The translations under genes and the position numbers were made by a program. The notes beneath the pieces were generated by a model, which did not search any database, was not told where the DNA came from, and was given only the letters and a program-made list of their open reading frames with translations. Below are positions 10,729 to 21,544 of a stretch of 64,000 nucleotides of DNA, one piece after another. Position 1 is the stretch's first letter. Every line of letters begins with the position of its first letter. The DNA lies in contig CP136063.1 in the NCBI GenBank assembly GCA_032622095.1, positions 67,411,897 through 67,475,896 on the forward strand, read 5' to 3'. This DNA comes from Siphonodentalium dalli (Eukaryota > Mollusca > Scaphopoda > Gadilida > Siphonodentaliidae).

Positions 10729-11391
10729 TTGTTCACTTTATGCAAGGTCGCCATGGCACTGAAATGTTATAGAGCAATAAAATGTGGCTCTGTAGGATTG
10801 AAGAATTCGAAGGTCGTAAGAATAGCTGCCTTTCAGATAAATTCTCCACTCCCCTCACTGCTTGCCATCCCTGACTACAAGAATTTTTTTCAGGTTATAA
10901 AAATAAAATGTGGCTCTGTAAGATCAACAGTCATAAGAATAGTCGCCTTTCATATTCATTTTTCACCCCCCCCCCCATATTGGCTCCACCACCCTGACTT
11001 CATGGAAGCAAGTTCTGAGAAAAGTCAGAGTCGTAAAGACAAAGCATTAAAAGGTGGCTATTTTGGATCGAAGGTTTACCAAACATGGGTCATATCGGTC
11101 GTAGGAAGAACCGCCTTTCATATGTTGACCTCTATGCCCTCTGGGACATTCCTTTACGATTTGTTCTTTAACAAGCCTATTTCTATAGATGTTACAAGAG
11201 TACAGCAGAACATTTATTGTATATTTGTCGATAAATCAATCAGGCTTGGGCAACTTACTCGACTCGTCGACTATAGGGTGTGTACGACGGTGGTTTTTCT
11301 TGCAGTTCATGGGAAATCAATAGCGAACTTCGCGATGAAATTAATCCGATGCATTGATTTGTATTTCTCGATTGGAGTTGCGGACTATTAA
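10729..11391 (+). other. Longest open frame (220 codons), probably non-coding repeats
   Basis: The frame is built from three diverged tandem units of about 110-150 bp beginning near 10780, 10905 and 11047. Each has the pattern AARTGTGGCTCTGTA, then GTAAGAATAG, then GCCTTTCATAT. The protein therefore shows three loose repeats (KCGSV...RIAAFQI; KCGSV...RIVAFHI; GGYFG...RTAFHM). There is a proline/poly-C interruption and no recognisable domain. I consider a repeat-derived accident more likely than a gene. Confidence 0.15.
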
Positions 11392-11911
11392 ATTAGACAA
11401 TCGTAGAATACTGAACGGAAAATTTCTTCTTGATCAAATTTTTAGGCTCTTAGGGTTAACGGAGTGTACACCGATTCAAATCAGGCTTTATGGTGATTAC
11501 TGCCTGTCAGTGGCTATCGTGAAATGTGAAGGCCATTTTGCTTCACATTACGATTATTTCAAGGAAGTAAATTTCAATTTGAAAAACGATGCTTAAATTG
11601 GAGAAGCATTGTTAAATTGCAATAACCAAACACCGCGTACAGGCCTGCAGGAGAACGACCGTTCAGTATGAAAAATACCGTGAACGAAAAATAGGAAACG
11701 GGTTGCCTAGATGTTTTGTGAAAGTCTGATAAATTAGCTTAATCATTACTCAAATCGGGCGCACCAAAACACAATACTCAAAGAATAACTGTTGCCATTA
11801 TTAGTGAATAAAAATAACAGTGGATGACTGAAATGATTTGAACATGCTATAATGCAACATTAAGATAATTGGGAGCTTGAATAATTCTGAATTTTCGAAA
11901 AAAAAGTTGAA
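11392..11911. other. Low-copy sequence
   Basis: Short frames only. TTGATCAAATTTTTAGGCTC near 11430 resembles an acceptor, but no donor follows. Confidence 0.4.
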
Positions 11912-12145
11912 GGTTAAAGTTACTCAATCCGATCAGACGCTCATAAATTACTATTTCTTTGGCTTTGGGGGTAAAACATATTTGATTCGAGTCGAGGAAC
12001 CCACCCATCAAAGCTCAGAGTGATCAGATATCGATTTTTGAAGTTTGTTGTTTCTCAATATGTGGCCCAGAAACACATGGTCAAATGTAGGGTCTCGGAC
12101 AAAATTGCAGGTGAAGATGGATAACTCTAAAATTAAGTGATAATA
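11912..12145. mobile_element. LIR element, left half
   Basis: It starts GGTTAAAGTTACTCAATCC and continues through TTTCTTTGGCTTTGGGGG, AACCCACCCATCAAAGC and GTGGCCCAGAAACACA. It stops near the central spacer with no inverted partner. Confidence 0.7.
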
Positions 12146-12521
12146 CGGCCATGTATGAGTTATCGGAACATTCCAGGGGAATGTCGGACTACGAGTTACT
12201 TAAGCATCAACCAGGGGAACGAAATATAGGTTATGCAAAATTTTGCAATCTGCAGGCCAGGTGTACAAAACCTAACATTTTCCTCTCAGAGGATCGACAT
12301 CCTCCAGTTCATCAGGAAGTCTCTAAGAGGTCAATTCAGCTCAGAATCAGAAAAAGCTTGTTGACACGCCAATTAAATGTTATTCCCACATAACTTACTT
12401 CATGAACTAATATTTTGATCTAATTTTCAGATCTTTTGAAATTGCTACCAGAGTTCAGGTACCCAAATGTTATTGCCAATTTTCATCGAAGAAAAATGAC
12501 TATACTATCCTAAATATTAGC

Positions 12522-12743
12522 TTAAAACCCTTTGAGTGCCAGGTCGATTTGTGTATCAACCCATATACCCTGTGCCAATGCATTCTCTTATATATGCGAG
12601 TCGACCATAGGTCGCATCGCATATATAAGAGAATGCATTGGCCTAACAATTTTTTACAATTTTTTTTACAATTTTAATAATTTATTCTTATATTCTTTAA
12701 TAGACTTATTTTGTAGGTTTAGGCCCGATGAGATTATTTTCTG
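12522..12743. mobile_element. PB1 element, right end truncated
   Basis: The left end is TTAAAACCCTTTGAGTGCC. The core hairpin lies at 12565-12645. The sequence ends at GGCCCGATGAGATTATTTTC, where intact copies continue to CCTGGCACTCAAAGGGTTAA. Confidence 0.8.
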
Positions 12744-12889
12744 TATCAAATACGTCGATAAATGTACAAACTATTTTACTCTGAGTCACTTATTATTCTA
12801 GTATTTGATATTTTTTATACTTTTAAATGTGCTTCTGCTCTGTCTCTACTTGGGTGATAGTAAAGGACGATGGGTACAAAACACCATGA

Positions 12890-13065
12890 GGATTCCCATT
12901 CATTCATTTGTAGGGATGTTCAGATGATAAGTTATTGTCAAAATTATTTAATATCTGAACATCCCAATGAATGAGTGAATGAATGGGAATCAATTATCAA
13001 GTAACTACTCGTTGGGAGAGTATCTGTCATTTCTCATCAACGAGTCCAGTTATCAGAGGGTTAAT
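12890..13065. mobile_element. PB4-type fragment with hairpin
   Basis: GATTCCCATTCATTC and its inverse GAATGAATGGGAATC surround GGATGTTCAGATGATAAG and TATCTGAACATCCC, the internal hairpin of PB4. CTACTCGTTGGGAG and CTCATCAACGAG form a second small inverted pair. Confidence 0.55.
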
Positions 13066-13712
13066 TAATTATCATTACACAACTTTGACAAAAATATATA
13101 TCAATTGAGCAACATAGTATCGATTTCACGGTGACTTCTTTATATTTCTGAGCCTTCGCAATTACAGCTAAAAATGAGTTCAAGTTCTGAATGGCACAGG
13201 CAATTCATCTTATGCTATCTTATTCATGCGTGGATTACCTCCCCTGTCATTGAGACTATTTCACATGACATTTAGACCGATGTGGCTATCATGTACTGCC
13301 TAGCAACCGATCATCAGCTTTCTTCAGGAGGGGCATTACCTTATAAGATCAGTGATTACGGCAATCTGTGGAATCCATTAGTCCGTTAGGAAATCGGTCC
13401 GCATGTAAAGGTTCATTAGTTGGCCTATCTCTTGGGGCCTGCCGCAAAGAGAAGAGAAGGACAGGGTCTGTTCTAATGAATAGCCTTGTTTATGAGGTGG
13501 GAATTCTGTCGAATCTCTTTTCATTTAAAATAGTTGAAGAGAAAAAACTGAAAGCCATTTTGAATAAATTATTTTAGAGATGGTTATGCTTTGAGTTTGC
13601 CAGTAAGTGACATGAATTTTGTTTCCGTTTGTTGCCATTGTTACCATGGCTCTACTAAGCATTTTTTTAATTAAATTTTATGACTTGTTGAAAAATAACT
13701 TGTTCCATTAAG
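13066..13712. other. Low-copy sequence
   Basis: No gene was recognised. The open frame at 13368-13577 (69 codons) lacks a start context, splice support or known motif. Confidence 0.4.
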
Positions 13713-14104
13713 TTAAAGGTACTCAATCCAATCAGACAGTCCCCATACCATCAAGATACAACAACAACATTTTTTCAAAATACGCTTTGGTTATCAGAAT
13801 CGACTTATTGCAACAAAATAATGCTAACCACTGTTAACTATGGTATAAAATTTCCCAAAACTTGTTATTTATCAACATTTTGTTCAACAAAATTTGACTG
13901 TATTACCACTTGATTTTAGAGTTTATATCCATTTTCATCCATAATTTTGTCTGAGACCATCATTTTACGACGGGTTTCTGGGCCACAAATAATTGCACAT
14001 CTCGAGAAATATCAAACATTGATATCAGATCACTCATGGCTTTGATGGGTGGGCTCCTCGACTCGATTCAAATATTTTTACCCCCAAGCCAAAGAAATAG
14101 TTAA
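13713..14104. mobile_element. LIR element
   Basis: The left end is GTTAAAGGTACTCAATCC. The right arm contains TTGATGGGTGGGCTCCTCGACTCG and CCAAGCCAAAGAAATAG, but the final terminal bases are replaced near 14100. It shares an extended left interior with the copy at 9985. Confidence 0.7.
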
Positions 14105-15118
14105 TGTCCTTAATAAATCAAGTTTCCCATTTATTGCTATTTAGGATTCTTGTTTGTCTCGTGTTTTTGACAAAAAAATATTTTTATCACATTTTTAGCC
14201 TCAATTGACTGTTGATACCGTCCTGTTTTTAGAAAGTTGTAAGGCAGCGGAGGGGGTAATGTCGCTTAGTTTGTATTTATCAATGAAATTCTCCTGACAA
14301 ATTGTTTTATTGATGTTCATATTCACTGGTGTATAATGATAAGCGATTACAGGTTTTTATGGCTGCAGTGAGATATGGGGCCCTGCTGGCAATGTTTTTT
14401 TTATGAGGGCATAATTGGAAACAGTCATGGATATTATGGTGGGATGCTGATATGGGTCCATGCAAATTGATTTTTATTATGCATCGCAGTGTGCACTATT
14501 GAAAAGAAAATTGAGATACAATTGATTTGCGACTCTTGTGACGGATACTAAACAAACACAGATATGAGATGTGAGTCAGATACAGATAGAAAGGCTTGTA
14601 CTTTTATTCCGTCATAGTTTGCACGAGTGATGGCAATCGGAGTAGCGTGTTCGTGAAAAATTAATTGGAATTGAATATAAATCCTGTGCAAACTTCATCG
14701 AGTCCGGAAACCCAGTTCCGAAGTTTGTGCAAGTCCGGCATGGCTATTTACCATACTGCATCAATAAATTGTGTTAGCTGTCAGTTGGTTCGGTAAACTT
14801 GCACGATTGCTTTCAGGAATCAATATACCGAATAACCTAGAATGAATTTCGCTATGAATCAGTATGAATTGTGGGATGTTCCTGGTGTCAGAGGGCACAC
14901 ATTAAGATTTAATCTGACGTTACGGGCTTCAGTGTGAGGAAGAGCATCCCATCCTTCTGATGGACCCTGGATTTGCTTCACAGGAAAATTAATTGCCAGG
15001 ATCATGCATCATGACGTTAAGATAGAGCGAAATAACGCCTTGTCAGGAAATTTATTTGAATATAGTAGCTTCTTTAGAATATCATATACAGATAGAATTA
15101 CACAAGTGTGTGAACTTA
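14105..15118. other. Low-copy sequence
   Basis: No gene was recognised. A 40-bp open block at 14201-14240, after ATCACATTTTTAG and before GTAAGG, is exon-like but has a poor donor context and fits no other candidate. Confidence 0.4.
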
Positions 15119-15467
15119 TTAACCCTGTCATAATGGGAGCTGTGCTGGTGCAACATTAAAGATCCTGTGCCAGTGCATAGGCATAGGGAGCCTCGCAGAT
15201 ATAAGAGAATGCACTGGCTAAAAGGTCAAGGTAATTTTAGGTAAATATTGTATGGCCAATGCATTCTCTTCTATATGCGAGTCTCCCATAGGGAGCCTCA
15301 CATATATAAGAGAATGCTCTGGCTAAAAGGTCAAGGTAATTTTAGGTAAATATTGTTAGACCAATGCATTCTCTTATATATGCGATGTTCCCTATGGGAG
15401 ACTCACATATATAAGAGAATACATTGGCACAGGTATTTTCAGGAAGCTCCAGTCATGGAAGAGTTAA
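15119..15467. mobile_element. PB2 element with three core hairpins
   Basis: It is bordered by TTAA at 15119-15122 and 15464-15467. The left end is CCCTGTCATAATGGGAGCTG and the right end is AGGAAGCTCCAGTCATGGAA. Three core-hairpin units lie at about 15165, 15260 and 15360, separated by AAGGTCAAGGTAATTTTAGG spacers. The middle spacer and hairpin look tandemly duplicated. Confidence 0.8.
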
Positions 15468-15740
15468 CGATGTTGCATGATTTTGTTGTGATGTGATGTG
15501 ACCACAAAATTTGGAGGTTTGGGTTATACCTCACAGCATGACAAAACGAGTGCAATAACTATTTCATACAACGCTACAACTACCCGCGCTAAACTACAGT
15601 GATTGGGCAGCAACAATATACCCACACAAACTACCCGCATAGACTAGCGGGAATCGCGAGGGACCACATACCCGCAATATACCCGCACTCAACCCTGAGA
15701 CCTCTTCTGTGTCCATAAACACCCGACATCTACCCTTTGA

Positions 15741-15843
15741 CCAATCAAATTCACGCTCAATCAACCTAGAGTATAAAATCCACATCTACCCACGCCATTC
15801 TGGTCCTTATGAAGATAAACTTGTTATCGAAAGCGCTAGACCA
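15741..15843 (+). promoter_or_regulatory. CCAAT/TATA plus hammerhead-like motif (retroelement LTR-like)
   Basis: CCAAT lies at 15741-15745 and TATAAAAT at 15772-15779, a standard pol II spacing. About 20 bp downstream is a hammerhead-like fold: stem I TGGTC/GACCA (15801-15805 and 15839-15843), core CTTATGA (15806-15812; active ribozymes have CTGATGA), stem II GATAA/TTATC, GAAA at 15829-15832, a tiny GCGC and the cleavage triplet CTA. Penelope-like retroelements are known to carry small type I hammerheads beside their LTR-like repeats. The core change and one extra A before stem II suggest it is inactive. No coding part of such an element is visible. Confidence 0.4.
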
Positions 15844-15966
15844 TTTTTAGGATATTCAAGTGATTGAGTATACCTCGCCTTTTTTAATTTATAATGAGTT
15901 TACGCCACTGTGTCTTTCTATGTTTATTGCACACCCGGAGATTGTAGATTGCAGAATGATGTTGGT

Positions 15967-16113
15967 ACTTACCTTATTGAATTGAACAAATAAGTCATTT
16001 AGACAGAGTATACTTCATAAGACTAGCAAAAAATTATAATGATCAAGTAAAATATAGAGCGTCCATGCTTCGGTCTCCCAAAGCAGTGATAATAATGAAC
16101 GTTTTCAATCATG
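15967..16113. repeat. Direct repeat, left copy
   Basis: A segment of about 147 bp starting ACTTACCTTATTGAATTG is repeated at 16421-16580 with about 95% apparent identity by eye. The right copy carries one 15-bp internal duplication (TTTAGACAGACTCAA). Read on the minus strand, both start AATAAG|GTAAGT. Confidence 0.8.
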
Positions 16114-16153
16114 AGCTCATTTGAGCTTCCAAATTTTGTATAATACATGTATA

Positions 16154-16342
16154 CAGTAATGTCCTAAATAATCGACACCTAAACCACAGCAGAATTATGG
16201 GAAAATTTTCAGGATTTAGTCGGAAATATGGCTTGCTACCATTTACCGGAAAGCTCTCGGTGAGACCGTTCAGATGAATGGCAACAAGCCATATTTCTGA
16301 CTAAATCTTGAAAAATTTCCCATAATTCTGCTGTAGGTTGAA
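16154..16342. mobile_element. TAP relic lacking its right end
   Basis: The left end is TA|CAGTAATGTCC at 16152. Both arms are present up to CCCATAATTCTGCTGTAGGTTG, then sequence shared with 21895-21985 follows instead of the terminal 30 bp. One loop base run differs (GTGAGACCGTTC). Confidence 0.75.
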
Positions 16343-16420
16343 AAATACACAAATGTTTGACATACCGCCTTCATATACTTGCCATGGTCAAAGACATATT
16401 CCAGCTGTTTCCAATTACTT

Positions 16421-16580
16421 ACCTTATTGAATTGAACAAATAAGTCATTTAGACAGACTCAATTTAGACAGAGTATACTTCATAAGACTAGCAAAATATT
16501 CTAATGATCAAGTAAAATATAGATCGTCCATGCTTTGGTCTCCCAAAGCAGTGATAATAACGAGCGTTTTCAATCATGAG
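16421..16580. repeat. Direct repeat, right copy
   Basis: This is the partner of 15967-16113. Together they flank a 310-bp segment containing the TAP relic, as left by tandem duplication or by insertion of a larger unit. Confidence 0.8.
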
Positions 16581-16701
16581 CTTTTGTGATTGTTTTTGAT
16601 GTATTACTCTATATATGGATTATTTTGTTGATTTTCCCGATGCCTGTTTTAATATATGAATGGTGGTGATTGCAATTATTTTCATTTTCTTTTGCCTGGT
16701 A

Positions 16702-17148
16702 TTAAAGGGACCCACGGCACTCTATTAAAAAGTGGGTAATGTGCAAAAAATATACAAGTCGGTGAAAACATCACCATTATTAAATGGACCCACTGCACTT
16801 CCAGTGGGTAAATGTGCAAAAACTATACAAGTCGGTCATAAAACATCACCATTATTAAAGGGCCCACGACACTCTCAGTGGTTATATGTGCAAAAACTAT
16901 ACAAGTCGGTAAAAACATCACCATTATTAAAGGGCCCACGACACTCTCAGTGGTTATATGTGCAAAAACTATACAAGTCGGTAAAAACATCACCATTATT
17001 AAAGGGCCCACGACACTCTCAGTGGTTATATGTGCAAAAACTATACAAGTCGGTAAAAACATCACCATTATTAAAGGGCCCACGACACTCTCAGTGGTTA
17101 TATGTGCAAAAACTATACAAGTCGGTAAAAACATCACCACTAAGGAGA
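16702..17148. repeat. 72-bp tandem array (about six units)
   Basis: Unit starts (GGGCCCACGACACTCTCAG) fall at 16860, 16932, 17004 and 17076, exactly 72 bp apart and nearly identical. Two older, diverged units precede them from 16702. Because 72 is divisible by three, long frames stay open in two plus-strand frames and one minus-strand frame. I read these as artefacts. Confidence 0.95.
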
Positions 17149-17458
17149 GCATGAAGAAATAGATAAATTTGATCTTATGTCTATTATTGATAGTTCTCCA
17201 GTAAAGAATTTTGAATTTTGAAACCATTGTTATGTAAACAAAACCATTACAGTGGTTTATCAACAAACATGGCTAATGATGAATAATTAAAATATTTTAG
17301 TCTAAATATTATTTTCAGGATATTTTTCAATGCTTTGACCTTTTCCAATTTGCCGTCAGCTTTTGATTAAACTTGGACTATTTGGACTTTTATTGGTAAT
17401 TCCAATATAACAAAGTCAATAAATTTTCACATGTACTTGTTGATGATACAGTAATGCC

Positions 17459-17662
17459 CTAAATAATCGACTCCTTAACCACAGCAGAATTATGGGTAAT
17501 TTTTCAGGATTTAGTCGGAAATATGGCTTGTTGCCATTCATCGGAAAGCTCTCACTGAGAGCTTTCCGATGAATGGCTACAAGCCATATTTCCGACTAAA
17601 TCCTGAAAAATGACCCATAATTCTGCTGTGGTTAAGGGGGTCGATTATTTAGGGCATTACCG
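17459..17662. mobile_element. TAP element
   Basis: TA-flanked palindrome from CAGTAATGCCC to the inverse GGGCATTACCG. Arms are about 97 bp with AGAGCTTTCCGATGAATGG at the centre. TA lies at both borders, the pattern of Tc1/mariner-type insertion. Confidence 0.9.
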
Positions 17663-17664
17663 TA

Positions 17665-18190
17665 GTTGTTTAAGAGCACTTTTATAAAATTTATGTTATT
17701 TTGCTTGAACCCACTTCGAAGCCCTTTTAGTCTCTTTAAAACGGAAAATTGGCTTATGAAAGTCTGACTTATTTGGTGTCAAATCGGACCACTCATCTTT
17801 AATAGTCTGTGAAATGTCATGTATGCAATACATCAAATTATTAGAACATTGGTATAATCAAACCATCAGAACCAAGTTTCTTGTTCGCTTGTTTATCAAT
17901 AAATCTGTGAGGTTTTAGAGTAATTAATGTACAGGTTATCATTATGTGACAGGACATTAATGAATTTCTGCTTGGAGCGGATAGCACTGAGTGCACGGCA
18001 CATCACACAGAGAGAACGGCAATCGTGAACGGCAATTGTGAGCTGATCAATGCTGGGTGATCCAAACGCTACAGTAGATGGAATTAATTATTCTGTTTGA
18101 ACACTGCACTTCAGACGTCAAACTTGTCACCAGAGGAGACAAAATTCCAAATAAGTTCAATAGACATCTCACCCTATCTTCACTGCAAGC
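17665..18190. other. Low-copy sequence
   Basis: No gene or named repeat was recognised. Confidence 0.4.
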
Positions 18191-18191
18191 C

Positions 18192-18718
18192 TTTAAATAC
18201 CTGGCCTGTCACGGCCATTGATAGGTTGAACCTGTCCTTTAAATACCTGGCCTGTCACGGCCATTGATAGGTTGAACCTGTCCTTTAAATACCTGGCCTG
18301 TCACGGCCATTGATAGGTTGAACCTGTCCTTTAAATACCTGGCCTGTCACGGCCATTGATAGGTTGAACCTGTCCTTTTAAATACCTGGCCTGTCACGGC
18401 CATTGATAGGTTGAACCTGTCCTTTAAATACCTGGCCTGTCACGGCCATTGATAGGTTGAACCTGTCCTTTAAATACCTGGCCTGTCACGGCCATTGATA
18501 GGTTGAACCTGTCCTTTAAATACCTGGCCTGTCACGGTCATTGATAGGTTGAACCTGTCCTTTAAATACCTGGCCTGTCACGGCCATTGATAGGTTGAAC
18601 CTGTCCTTTAAATACCTGGCCTGTCACGGTCATTGATAGGTTGAACCTGTCCTTTAAATACCTGGCCTGTCACGGCCATTGATAGGTTGAACCTGTACTT
18701 TAAATACCTGGCCTGTCA
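18192..18718. repeat. 46-bp minisatellite, about 11.5 units
   Basis: The unit begins TTTAAATACCTGGCCTGTCA and contains the small palindrome GGCC-TGTCAC-GGCC. Unit starts are spaced 46 bp with a single 1-bp insertion near 18376. Variation is limited to CACGGTCA in two units and edge changes. Confidence 0.95.
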
Positions 18719-18767
18719 TGACAGCTGAAATGCTTACGTACATGCCATTTGACAGACACTAATTTAT

Positions 18768-19231
18768 TTAACCCTTTCAGTGCCAGGGCCGATCTCATCG
18801 GCCCTAATGTATGGTCTGTAAAATCGGCCCTAAAAAAAAAAATATTATTTATTTTCTATTTTTATTTTTGGGTTGAATTTTTTTTGGGTATGCTTAAGCA
18901 TGCTATAGCGAATTTAAAAACAAACTGGTTAAAACCTTAGGGGCATGTTATAACTCAAAACTATCACCAAGTATTCATAGTAATAATTTTGATGCCCATG
19001 AAAAACGTAAGATTCCCTGGCACTAAACCTACAAAATAAGTCTGTTAAAGAACATAAGAAAAAAAATATTAAAATTGTAAAAAATAATAACAAATGATGA
19101 AAAATTGTTAGGCCAATGCATTCTCTTATATATGCGAGGCGACCTATGGTCGACTCGCATATATAAGAGAATGCATTGGCACAGGGTATATGGGTTGATA
19201 CAAAAATCGGACCTGGCACTGAAAGGGTTAA
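18768..19231. mobile_element. PB1 element, long form
   Basis: TTAA lies at 18768-18771 and 19228-19231. Terminal inverted repeats are CCCTTTCAGTGCCAGG. The left end adds a subterminal hairpin GGGCCGATCTCATCGGCCC. One core hairpin lies near the right end (19110-19185). The long form adds about 200 bp (GTATGCTTAAGCATGCTATAG) shared with 49955-50413. TTAA plus a CCCTTT end is the piggyBac signature. Confidence 0.9.
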
Positions 19232-19469
19232 AGATGGATTATCTCTTCCGCAACATGATCCATATAGTTTCCTGGGTATGAAATAATAAATACAAATCTG
19301 AGACCCCTGTCCGCAAATGTGTCTGTCATCTAATAATCATTTTATTTGGAATTTTTTCCTCTGGACCAATTGATAAAAAGTACATACGTTTTTCATTGCT
19401 CTATCATAGAATTCCCATCAGAAATATTCCCCACAGGTACTTGTTTTGATATCTCTAAAAAATTACATA

Positions 19470-19725
19470 CAAGCCTTGAAATATTGTGCCTGTCATTTGC
19501 AGAATGAGGTCCCCCAGAGGGAGAATTTAGTGATGCTACCCCGCATAGCGGGTTAGCATCACCAAATTCACCCTCTGGGAACCTCATTCTGCTGAGTTGT
19601 AAGCAGAATGAGGTCCCCAGAGGGTGAATTTGGTGATGCTAGCCCGCTATGCGGGGGTAGCATCACTAAATTCACCCTCTGGGGACCTCATTCTGCAAAT
19701 GACGGACACACTATTTCAAGGTTTG
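19470..19725. mobile_element. DH-hAT element, short form, with 8-bp TSD
   Basis: The perfect TSD ATTACATA lies at 19462-19469 and 19726-19733. Two hairpins are present with the spacer TGAGTTGTAAG. The loops are the small palindromes CCCGCATAGCGGG and CCCGCTATGCGGG. Confidence 0.95.
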
Positions 19726-19733
19726 ATTACATA

Positions 19734-20238
19734 TACATAATTTGAAGGTTCAAATGAGCCATGTTTTTTTCAATAGTCAAAACATTAGCATAGATGACAC
19801 TATTGTGCAGTTTGACACGATTCATGGTGATTAGACACCCCCAAGGAGGACAACTCTGTTTCTGCCCATAGGGAACACAGCATGTGCGTGGCATTCACAG
19901 TGGAAATCCAGCATGATTTTCATGTTTCAATTTGTCTCTGCAGTGTTTGGGAATTTAGTAATCAGGAAACTCAGTGTATGCCATCACTTCCATGTCGGCC
20001 AATCATGATTTAATGTTGAGTAATGCATCTGTAATTTACTGGCAATAGTAGGGAGGCAAATGTTCAAAAACTCGTAACTTGTATACTTTTGTGTTAGAGA
20101 TTGTCTAGCCAAATATAAATAAAAATTGCTAGATTCTCTCTCATCAACTCCTGAACCTATTTTTGGTTCCCTGCTCAATTCTTTTTATTTGGATAATTTT
20201 TATGTAAATTTTTTTCTCTCATGCAATAACCTTCAAAG
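19734..20238. other. Low-copy sequence
   Basis: No gene was recognised. A minus-strand frame at 19984-20178 is short and unsupported. Confidence 0.4.
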
Positions 20239-20240
20239 TA

Positions 20241-20562
20241 CAGTAATGCCCTAAGTAATCGACTCTTAACTACAGAAGAATTATGGGTAACTTTCAGGAT
20301 TTAGTCGGAAAACTAGATTCAAGCATTTATTTGTGGCTCAAGATCACTACAGTAACGCTCTAAATAATCGAGTCCTTAACCACAGAGGAATTATGGGTAA
20401 CTTTTAAGGGTTTAGTTGGAAATATGGCTTGTTGCCATTCATCGGAAAGCTCTCAGGGAGAGCTTTCCGATGAATGGCAACAAGCCATATTTCCGACTAA
20501 ATCCTGAAAAGTTACCCATAATTCTGCTGTAGTTAAAGAGTCGATTACTTAGGGCATTACTG
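20241..20562. mobile_element. TAP left-arm fragment followed by complete TAP
   Basis: A 71-bp left arm (20241-20311) stops at GTCGGAAAA. A 38-bp unique spacer follows, then a complete TA-flanked element at 20350-20562. The terminal variant CTAAGTAATCG in the fragment matches the right arm of the complete copy (CGATTACTTAG) better than that copy's own left arm (CTAAATAATCG). Confidence 0.85.
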
Positions 20563-20697
20563 TACATTGCAATGACCTAACTAAATTCCTTGTATTGTTT
20601 CTAATGGCAGGATACTTCTTCAATTTCTAGAACTGATCATGACCATTCATTTAGCATGATAAAATATTTTTTTTAAAGTTGGATAAGAATCTAGTAA

Positions 20698-21475
20698 TCT
20701 ATTATATATTTTGGAAGATCTGTGTGTTTGTGTTCGCGATGGACTCGAACACGGCTGGACCGATTTCGACCAAACTTGGTACGGACACGTAATTCGACCC
20801 GGGAACGAACATGGGCCTATTGATTTTCAGATCTGAGGTCAACTTTTCACGTGCCGAGGTCAAATCTGTTTTTACGCTGTGTTACGGGACTTTCATTTGA
20901 GTTCGGTGCTTACAAATCGATTCGAAACAGCGCGAATAATAAAATGCCAGTCATAATAATGACACTGAGAATCTTTCGTGTTTCCTCTTTCCAACGATAT
21001 ATAATGCGTATGTATCCGTTTTAGTTATCTGCCTCAATTATCAAGAAGAAGTGGTACTATCTTCCATCAGGATAAAAACAATGCGTAACTTCTATGACGT
21101 CGTTCGAGGTCATAACGTTAAATCACGTTAACGCTTTAAATAACCGGCCGATGCATTTGACTGTTTCAGACGTCTTGGCGATATATCGGGCACCGATGGT
21201 AATTTATCTTTACTTGAAACTTGATAATTAATGAGCGTGTGTATATGAGGCGCGTTTATATACTTGAGTTGAAATCAAATCGGGTTAAACTGGCGGATTT
21301 TTACGGACGAAATTTGATGCATAGGGTATCTTGGTATCCGCTGGGCCGATTTCCCGGTATCCGCTGGGCCGATTTCGACCATTTTTGGGGTGTTGGTGTT
21401 TGACCCCACCTGACCTTGACCTTCAAAATGGTCAATTCAAGGTCAAAGCCCGGACGAAGTCGGGTCACCTTCTAG
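20698..21475 (+). mobile_element. Non-autonomous Helitron
   Basis: The 5' end TCTATTATATATTTTGG follows A at 20697. The 3' end has the hairpin CCCGGACGAAGTCGGG, then TCACCTTCTAG, ending in CTAG before T at 21476. A 5'-TC, 3'-CTRR, 3' subterminal hairpin and an A|T insertion point are the Helitron rules. The 5' region (CGATGGACTCGAACACGGCT, GACCGATTTCGACCAAACTT) is of the common animal Helitron style. There is no Rep/helicase frame. A 20-bp unit GGTATCCGCTGGGCCGATTT is doubled near 21331. Confidence 0.85.
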
Positions 21476-21492
21476 TTTATTATAACCTATAA

Positions 21493-21544
21493 CCCCCCCC
21501 CCCCCCCCCCCCCCCCCCGGGAGGGAGGGGGGGGGGGGGGGGGG
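21493..21544. repeat. Poly-C / poly-G inverted tract
   Basis: A run of 26 C (21493-21518) is followed by GGGAGGGA and a run of 18 G. It can form a hairpin or G-quadruplex on either strand. It may also mark an assembly or sequencing weak point. Confidence 0.8.

Noticed and set aside
12439-12466. 28-bp block between TCTAATTTTCAG and CAG|GTACCC.
   Set aside because: Too short to judge, open in two frames, and directly beside a PB1; no independent support.
16823-17266. 147-codon minus-strand frame across the 72-bp array.
   Set aside because: Repeat-period artefact; continues into unrelated sequence.
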